A stretch of 64,000 nucleotides of DNA from Trichobilharzia regenti (Eukaryota; Platyhelminthes; Trematoda; Strigeidida; Schistosomatidae), in the NCBI GenBank assembly GCA_944472135.2, contig OX235264.1, forward strand, positions 82,594,319 through 82,658,318, read 5' to 3'. Position numbers and translations under genes: made by a program. Shown here piece by piece: positions 58,701 to 64,000 of this stretch. A model generated the notes under the pieces. It was not told where the DNA came from. It made no database searches and was given only the letters and a program-made list of their open reading frames with translations. The first letter of the stretch is position 1, and the number at the start of each line of letters is the position of its first letter.

Positions 58701-59164
58701 AACAGCTGTTTTGTCCTATTTCGGAAGTCTAGCAGAGATTACCTATCGCCTCACCAGGAATCGAACACGGGATTTTCAAGCTTAATAACCTGAATAGCTG
58801 TTGCATTCTAATCCAGTTTCATTTACAGTCTTCAGACTCAACTTGCTGGATTCAATTGGTGACGACTAACTCATTAGACACACATAGAAAATTTGTCTTG
58901 AAGTATGTTACTAATAAATGGTGCATTAATATTCAGTCGTTGGATTTCTCAGTTTTTTTTGTATTTCTATTTTATCTGTTGATATAGCGTCCTCGTCCAC
59001 AGGATCCTACAGTTTTATCAGAATCCCTAACACAACTACGACAGTTCATTGGACAACCACGCGATTTATCACCATTGGTTTTTGTCTGCATAGTGTTGGT
59101 GTTAACCAAGCGTGCATTTGGACGAGCTGGTCAATCCACTAGAATGAATTATAACAAGGCCTGA
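43760..59164 (+). CDS. LMF2: Lipase maturation factor (LMF1/LMF2 family), spliced
   Basis: Exons seen: 43760-43859, 43894-43944, 43975-44177, 44212-44240, 44275-44494, 44539-44691, 49181-49286, 49951-50085, 51283-51388, 52074-52170, 53397-53506, 53635-53759, 54077-54190, 57187-57295 and 58990-59164. Phases agree through the thirteenth exon (516 codons). All junctions have GT and AG. Family blocks: [100 protein letters not shown] and [15 protein letters not shown]. Several membrane segments and a last one near the C-terminus ([12 protein letters not shown]). LMF proteins are ER membrane factors needed for folding of secreted lipases. The N-terminal ATG fits the family. A conserved stretch between exons at 54190 and 57187 is missing. 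LMF2 rather than LMF1 is a guess based on the DWQMWFAAL block. Confidence 0.88.
45290..46000 (-). pseudogene. Decayed RTE reverse-transcriptase fragment in LMF intron 6
   Basis: The minus strand resembles the second half of the RT at 46072-48879 (for example the region after YADD and the GVRRRVL-like block) but has many stops. It lies directly 3' of the larger copy in the same orientation. Confidence 0.65.
46072..48879 (-). CDS. RTE-type endonuclease and reverse transcriptase (5'-truncated ORF)
   Basis: 935 open codons on the minus strand inside intron 6 of the LMF gene, antisense to it. Endonuclease motifs: [44 protein letters not shown] and [12 protein letters not shown] motifs: [77 protein letters not shown] and [15 protein letters not shown]. 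The C-terminal [15 protein letters not shown] and [10 protein letters not shown] blocks are typical of RTE (SR2-like). The N-terminal GTWNVRT start is absent, so the 5' end is truncated near 48930. No internal stop, so a young copy. Confidence 0.88.
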   Translation of the reverse strand: MGLTVVSRLTITRPCKSKRIALSTRAEKTLLDWIPVDSRMCAVRLNGSVKRRKDCTTRRCLFVISAYAPTDCSSDETKDEFYQKLSSLVRKAKRSDIVVLAGDFNAQVGKLCQSEKDVGGTYGVPCQRTDNGDRLLQFCSDNHLFLVSTNFKHKERHCLTWRPSSSNQRWTQIDHIAISYRWRGSVGDCRSFWNTCVDTDHALVRARVCLRLNGRRKQLAVKPSRPQLDQETKSLFEEELAKHISVFDSCAHPEEAWKNIQAAIDTAVKAVNKVNPKVSKNHWISTASSELIDARRLIPASSEFNEERKLHKRKLTKSLRKDREQWWATKAKEMEKASRIGNTRQLFRLIRETGGRRQIISETISEKNGTIISSQDRRLDRWKEHYEEQFNWPTATLNLPSIQHLPEWDIDTGPPSLTEVTKAVTNLKLGKAAGPDGMTPEVFKYGGDSLLSGLTEVLGSVWESEEVPSGWCKSLIIPIYKKGDKSSCDNHRGISLTNIVSKVLGSIIMRRLSGAREAQTRESQAGFRPGRGCIDHIFTLRQILEHRHSYRRPTVIIFLDLKAAFDSVDREVLWRCLAVKGIPRKYIALIKALYSYSYSQVRAYGELSSELMTTSGVRQGCPLSPFLFNFIIDVLMDLTLGDFSDSGIDLLPGNNLVDLEYADDIVLLGEDADKMQSLLNTLSSNLRMFGMRFAPAKCKMMLQDWTTSTPSLKIGSEVVEHVDRFTYLGSTISPNGLISDEISARIQGARFAFASLRRLWRRRDVRLSTKGRVYCSSVRSVLLYGCETWPLRVEDMKRLAVFDHRCLRSISRVKWHNKVSNIEVRRRVLGKQGKSIDEVVKLQRLRWLGHVLRMPSHRLPRRAMLADIGSGWKKASGGQTKTWHQSMKSTTVGLSHVGRCRLPGWGPRDGKNLWLETIGDMAQNRSQWRRCIHSL
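52726..52941. mobile_element. Foldback/MITE-like element in LMF intron 10
   Basis: Inverted ends: ACTGATTGAGATGAGTAGTT at 52727 and its reverse complement ending at 52940 (with a 4-bp internal ATTG duplication). The body of about 170 bp has no ORF. The target duplication is not clear (TATA-like on the left, ATATA on the right). Confidence 0.65.
54191..57186 (+). other. LMF intron region expected to hold a missing exon
   Basis: 3 kb between the DWQMWFAAL exon and the KDWWKR exon. Phase requires extra coding of length 1 modulo 3. No stretch resembling the family block with YPF and a following PP-Y-R was found. A small candidate from 55446 ([14 protein letters not shown]) fits phase only with a weak donor. 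An RTE fragment lies at 55880-56330. Confidence 0.55.
55880..56330 (+). pseudogene. RTE reverse-transcriptase C-terminal fragment
   Basis: The plus strand reads [19 protein letters not shown], then a stretch like LPRRAALTD and a DFLFGCL-like end, matching the last 150 codons of the 46072-48879 RT with stops. A second diverged copy of that family in this gene. Confidence 0.7.
57941..57960 (+). repeat. GT microsatellite
   Basis: Run of GTGTGTG within the last LMF intron. Confidence 0.8.
58640..58790 (-). repeat. SINE relic with tRNA-like B box and hammerhead-like remnant
   Basis: The minus strand shows GTGTTCGATTCCTGG (B box), then TCTGCTAGACTTCCG, AAATAGGACAAAACAGCTG, the decayed equivalent of the core in the 41155-41566 SINE. 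Located in the last LMF intron. Confidence 0.6.
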
Positions 59165-60189
59165 AGTATGCTGCAGATTTTGTTATTCAAGTGTTATCTT
59201 GATATCAATGATAATGCATTGTGATGATAACAAAAATTGGCTTGTATTATGCAAATATTATTTTCATTCAGTGCTTATTGCGTATATATTTATTAATCCG
59301 TCTTTTTGTCGAGTGCACTTCATATCTCACTTTCATACACAAATAACCTTCCTTATTTATTTCATGTTAGAATGAATTCTATATTCTGCTGTAAAATCTA
59401 AGTGAAGTAAAGTTATTTGGAACAATGAACTTTTAGTGTTGTGTAATGATATCATTGTATTTTCATCTCATTTATTGTGTGTATCATATCTATTCATGTA
59501 TCTTTTTACTATGAACTACAAGTATTCTCACGTATTTAATTGTTGTATTGTTTTTTCTTCCACGCATCACTACACTAGTCAGTCATTCTGATCATTTATC
59601 GATCTCATGTATCTTTGACGTCAAAGTAGATCGAATAGTTTGCATGTAGGCATTATTTCTCATTAAATATTGCAAAGTCAAATCTAGATTGATTAGATTT
59701 CAGTTAACCAGTGCTCGACTATCGGGCATATTTACTGTGTGGGGTCTAATGATTACTATCAAGTTGGCCAGACTGAAGTAGGTGAAGCGCGAGACTCCAA
59801 CCCCGTGGCCCATCGACTGTAAGTCGAGTGTTTAAGTCAATGCGCCAAAATTTAAGTAGATCACAAATATTATCTCCAACAAAATAATCCATATAACTAT
59901 CTGTCAGGTCCTAGATATCGATAACAATTTAAACCGATCGCTTAATAGTATAAATAAGTGACTTCTAGTGTACTGATTGCGACCACCGCTTCCTGGCCTG
60001 CTGCTCTAAAAAGAAACAGGTATAGATTGGTGTAAAAGAACTAAGTGTATCATTCTAATTTATTAGGTAGGTCACTTGTGCGGATTATGGCCAGGAAGAT
60101 AAATAAGCTTTTATGAAGCTCATACTATATCAAAACTATTTCTCTTAGTTTTTAACTATTTTCAAACTCAACATAATCGAGCAAAAAAG
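59165..60189. other. 3' flank of the LMF gene
   Basis: AT-rich, probably the 3' UTR followed by intergenic DNA; no ORF. A possible diverged tRNA-derived repeat lies around 59740-59840 but was too weak to call. Confidence 0.5.
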
Positions 60190-60714
60190 GCCTTATTCTT
60201 TCAGATGCAGTTCCTTGGGGAGAACACTAGCGAGATACTAACACAGCGTATTAGAAATGCGGTAAAACGAGCATTCCCTGCTGCCGAATTACGTTGTATC
60301 TTTAAGACTACTTCTCTTCTGCGTTCGGGAGTAAAAGACAAACTGCCTAATTTCGCCTCATCCATGTGTATCTACCAATTTAATTGCTCCTGTGGAGCCA
60401 GTTACATAGGCCGCACAATTAGGCGTGTTTCTCGTCGAATTTCCGAACATCACCCTGAGTGGTTAAGCAAAGGCCAAACAAAATCTATCCGTAGCGCTAT
60501 TTCGGCCCATGTGGTGGATACAGAACATAGGATTGATGTTAACCAAGCTTTCAGAGTTATTTATCGGATACCAACAAATTTCAACTTCGCCTTAAGAGTT
60601 CGATTACTAAATATTGCTGAGGCTGTTGGGATCCACATTAAAAAGCCTAATTTGTGCGTTCAAAAGAAGTTAGTTCAGACGCTGTCCCTACCTTGGCCAT
60701 CCAGGTTTGAATGA
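60190..60714 (+). pseudogene. Penelope-like element, GIY-YIG endonuclease end
   Basis: 169 codons: LRCIFKTTSLLRSGVKDKLP, then YQFNCSCGASYIGRTIRRVS, with CxC and YIGRT of the GIY-YIG nuclease fused to RT in Penelope-like elements, RRISEHHPEWLSKG, and a conserved end NLCVQKKLVQTLSLPWPS. The RT part is missing, so it is a 5'-truncated copy. Its relative at 62403-62752 has the same order of motifs. Role in an intact element: nicking of target DNA. Confidence 0.8.
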
Positions 60715-61361
60715 TTCTCAATTTTCGTGAAAATTTCCTAATTTTAGTTGATATCCTACTAGCTATTATATCTTTATTACTATTATAATTTAAGTATTTT
60801 TAGTGAACTGTAATTGCATTGATCTTGCTTTACAAATCGATATTATTTAAAAAACACTAATATTGTTATTAACTACCAACCTTGAATATTCTGTGTCTAT
60901 AAACATGTATATAATTGTAGAGCCAGAAGAGGAATTTATCGAAAAGAATATTCTTTGCTCGATTATGTTGTGTTTTATAGATATCTGAATGAATATTTTT
61001 GCTATATTTTCAAACTGTCGTAATTCCACTTGTCTCATTGCAACTTAAATGATTCAGATGAGTGCCAGGTTTGCACTTCCAGTTTGTTTGGATACGAGGT
61101 GTTTAGCACACCTGGAGCATCCGTTTCAAGTTGACTTCTTTTTATTATTATTCCCCGAAATGCTTGAAGAAATTTGAGCGTTATAGTTATACGTGTCACT
61201 TATTACTTGCAATGAGTACGTGATAGTGTAACAACAGAAGGCAAGACACGGGAGCTGAGGGATATTTTCCATTGATGAAACTATTTATATATATTGAATA
61301 TTCCCGTAATTTATTCAGAACAAAATATTTAGAGCGAACAATTGTTTTCAATAAATTCTTC
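60715..61361. other. Spacer without recognised gene
   Basis: Short ORFs only; probably the 3' tail of the Penelope-like copy up to about 60850, then unassigned AT-rich DNA. Confidence 0.5.
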
Positions 61362-61850
61362 TCCCGACCGAAAGCTGCTACCTTGACGTGGTGGTCGGGC
61401 TTGAACACCGCAATGACCTAATCAAGCTATACTGGCTGAGACTTATGTCTCTTGAGGTTCTACCATGCCAGGCAGGTTGTTTGGATAGCGGTTAAACAAA
61501 AAGCAGCTACCTCATCCAATACCATGATCCAAACAAATTCACAAAGTTTCATGCCGGATCGGCCGTGGCCCGGATTAACAACGACCGCGCTTCCTGCTGC
61601 CGTGTCACAGGGCGGGAGTGATAAGTATGCTACTGAGGCACACAAAACAACGAAGAACGAACAAAAACAGGCCGCGTGTGACCGGCCACAAGCAGTTGTC
61701 CCCTGGGCTCTGCGGTCACGCAACCAACTTCCACGGTGTGGGCAGCCGGGAAGTAACAAACGCCCTCACAATCCGAAATGCACACAAAACCTCTCTAATC
61801 CTCACTTCTTCAGGCTCTACAATTATAAATCCATTAATGTAAGCCAGTAA
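61362..61850 (+). repeat. GC-richer dispersed repeat, possible 5' end of a non-LTR element
   Basis: Markedly GC-richer than its flanks. It starts with CCCGACCGAAAGC and a matching GGTCGGG 20 bp later (7-bp stem), followed by CTTGAACACCGCAATGACC and, near 61560, GGCCGTGGCCCGG. The ORFs have no family resemblance. I recognise the opening as a common schistosome repeat style but cannot name the family. Confidence 0.4.
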
Positions 61851-62402
61851 AGGCGAATTAGAATCATATCAGAAAGTGTACTGTGGAACAAGTATAAGAT
61901 GGGATGAAGCAATAGTCATATAGTTTTTTAATATGCATGGTCAATAACAACATGGGACAGAATGAGATGGAATAATTTAATTTAATGATGTGTATATATA
62001 TATATATAAATATAGTTAACAGAAAATACAGGTTTCAAGAGTAAGTGTAATCAGGGTGTGTGAGGCAATATGAAAATAAACCAACGAATGGGGCGGTGTA
62101 GACATAAGTTCAAGGTTGAAAATAACAACAATAAGAGTGATTGTAAAATAACAACGATGATGTGGTGTAAAATTAAAATTAAATGTACTATTGGTGAATG
62201 ATTGTCAAATAATAATAATGAATATAATGAAGTGGAATGAACAGGATTTTGTAAATACGATAGCAAGTTAGAAAAGCACTATTTAAACCTAAGGTAATAA
62301 AATCATAAGAAAGGTCATGAAATCATAAAAGTCGAAAATGAACGTTTGTCAATGAAACAGAGGAATAGAAGAAGGAAAAGAAAAGAAAATTGTGAAGGGA
62401 AT
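61851..62402. other. AT-rich spacer with microsatellite
   Basis: AT-rich; a TA/ATATAT run near 61991-62006 and many A-rich blocks. No gene seen. Confidence 0.5.
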
Positions 62403-62752
62403 TTATAGTGTTAATGGAGGATTTGTTGGCTTTATAGTAGGCCAAGGTAAACATAGAGGTTGAACATACTTCTTCTGTATGCAGAGGGATGGTCTTCTGG
62501 TATTAATTGCAACTGCTTCAGCTACTGATAGAAGACGTAGTCGAGCTCCTCTAGATAAATTACTAGGAACGCGGTAAATAACTGAGAACGCTTGGTCAAG
62601 TTTTATCGTATGTCCAGTATCTACCAAGTGGGCTAAGACTGCACTATTCATGCCTTTGGTTACTCCTTTACTCAACCATACAGGTACATTTTCACGTGCG
62701 CACATGGATAAAGCCCTCTGAGTACGGCCAATGTAACTAGCTCCATATATAT
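62403..62752 (-). pseudogene. Penelope-like element, GIY-YIG fragment, minus strand
   Basis: The minus strand reads GASYIGRTQRALSMCAREN (part of the GIY-YIG core), VPVWLSKGVTKGMNSAVLAH, then LCIQKKYVQPLCLPWP, parallel to 60190-60714 but a different family member. It is 5'-truncated at about 62752 next to an AT-rich run; the reading frame is otherwise open to the stop at 62403. Confidence 0.78.
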
Positions 62753-64000
62753 ATAGTTAATATTCTGTAACCAGTCACCGAGGTTGTGATTTCGGTTTAC
62801 GTCAAACGACATGAAATAGAATGTTCAAGCATACATAGTATTCTTTTGTTAATGCAGTATATAACAGTGGGAAATGCATTCTGTCTCAAACAGAATGTTC
62901 AAATAGATATGTCGTATTCTGTTATTAATGCTGAATGTTGAACTGTTGGGACACATTGTCTGTATCATACCAACACAATAGTATACTGCAGTTAATGTGT
63001 TCGTTCAGTCATTACGCACAGATGCATATAGAGTGTACATTTAGTGTTCCAAAACGAATCAAAGCAACTATTTGATATTTTGTTTTAATTTGGTTTACAA
63101 CCGTTTTGAGATTTCGTATAATGGACTGTTAAGTTACTAGGTACATATATTTTTGGTCTGAATCAGAAAGACTACTTCAAGCATCGCTATCATCTCCAAG
63201 CACACCTGTACCTGTTAAACAACAACTGCTTGCATCTTAGTTCTGATGTCTATTTTTCGCATAATGCAACGTTCGAAGATATCATCATTTAGGAGATTTA
63301 TCGGCGAAGGAGTGAATATTTTGAATTATGGTTAAATGCTGTCATTGTGGAATTCTGAATCGACATTCCTCACTACTACACATTCAGAGGTGATGTAAGG
63401 ATAAAAACTAAAAGTAGTGAAAAAATTGGGAAGTTTTATATTGCAGAGCGTAATTATTGTCTTGCTATTAGTTGATCTTAGTTATAACGCGTAAAGTTTT
63501 TGATATTTCGCTTCAGCTGGCTAACGGCCCATGTTAACAATGAAAGACCAGATGATAATATTAATGGCCTTATTCCAAACAGTACGTTGGACACACTGTT
63601 GAATGTAGTACGATACTGCAACTAATTTCCTTTCTACATAGTAAAAGGGGAATAATTATTAGGAAATTTCTATTTTTATTGATATTATCAATGTGAATGT
63701 AAAATTAGGGATATTAGTGATTGAAAGGATTAAAAGGGCTGTTAACTTTGCAGTCAGTTAGTAGTTTCGTACCTAACACTTTTCTCATCACACTAAACGC
63801 GTGCCAAATAAGACATCCTAGAGTTTCTGTACGAGCGTATAATCTTTAGTAATTGCTTCTAGCCCTACCTGATGAGACTTAAGGGGAAAGTTGTTTATAA
63901 AAGGGAGGCTCAGAGTGCGGCACTATGATATTCATCTGTCCTTAGCAGTAATAACTAGACTTTTAATTTTGATCTGGAATCACTCAACTCCATGTCACTC
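62753..64000. other. AT-rich region without recognised gene
   Basis: Contains a weak direct repeat (AGAATGTTCAA at about 62819 and 62901 followed by similar sequence) and no long ORF. Confidence 0.5.

Noticed and set aside
61362..61410. Possible HDV-like ribozyme (CCCGACC/GGTCGGG hairpin)
   Set aside because: Only one helix is visible and no nested double-pseudoknot pattern could be drawn.
1..64000. CRISPR array, operon or prophage-type system
   Set aside because: The window is eukaryotic; the regular repeats are LTR arrays and 190-bp tandem repeats, not CRISPR-like.

Overview
The window looks like nuclear DNA of a blood fluke (Schistosoma or a close digenean relative). The evidence is one spliced host gene with micro-introns of 30-44 bp at its 5' end and long introns downstream, TTAGGG-type repeats, tRNA-headed SINEs with hammerhead-like cores (Smalpha type), and a flatworm-typical mix of BEL/Pao, CsRn1-like Gypsy, RTE, CR1/Jockey-group and Penelope-like retroelements. 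No prokaryotic operon, rRNA gene, CRISPR array or intact tRNA gene was seen.
Region 1 (1-35.5 kb) is a nest of transposons. A tandem array of internally deleted Gypsy elements (three 481-bp LTRs, 1349-bp period) abuts a broken BEL/Pao pol element, here called B (3664-16237, plus strand). B is split by a small gag-only LTR element (5270-7103, identical 195-bp LTRs, TSD tgaac) and by a nearly intact Gypsy element (8883-14457, minus strand, TSD ggcg). B meets a second BEL-derived element, A (minus strand, 16235-30103), tail to tail at truncated LTRs, giving a near-perfect palindrome with arms of about 809 bp. A is split by a CR1/Jockey-group non-LTR element (18784-29362). That element carries an 817-bp inverted-repeat DNA transposon containing TTAGGG-like repeats, a solo BEL LTR, and a second, almost complete non-LTR element (21362-26929) flanked by a 449-bp direct duplication. 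A third BEL-derived element, C (31559-35542), is structurally complete (367-bp LTRs, TSD gtgta) but has only gag plus a long unassigned polar region.
Region 2 (35.5-43.7 kb) is intergenic DNA with SINE/hammerhead relics, a decayed RTE element and a solo BEL LTR.
Region 3 (43.76-59.16 kb) is the one recognisable host gene, a lipase maturation factor (LMF1/LMF2 family) on the plus strand. It has at least 15 exons, and its introns hold RTE copies, a foldback element and a SINE relic. One conserved stretch of the protein could not be found.
Region 4 (59.2-64 kb) is AT-rich DNA with two Penelope-like GIY-YIG endonuclease fragments in opposite orientations.
Functionally, the retroelements form a likely trans-mobilisation set: pol without gag in B, and gag without pol in A and C, with shared 3' repeats and LTRs. 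The host gene would act in the ER in lipase folding.
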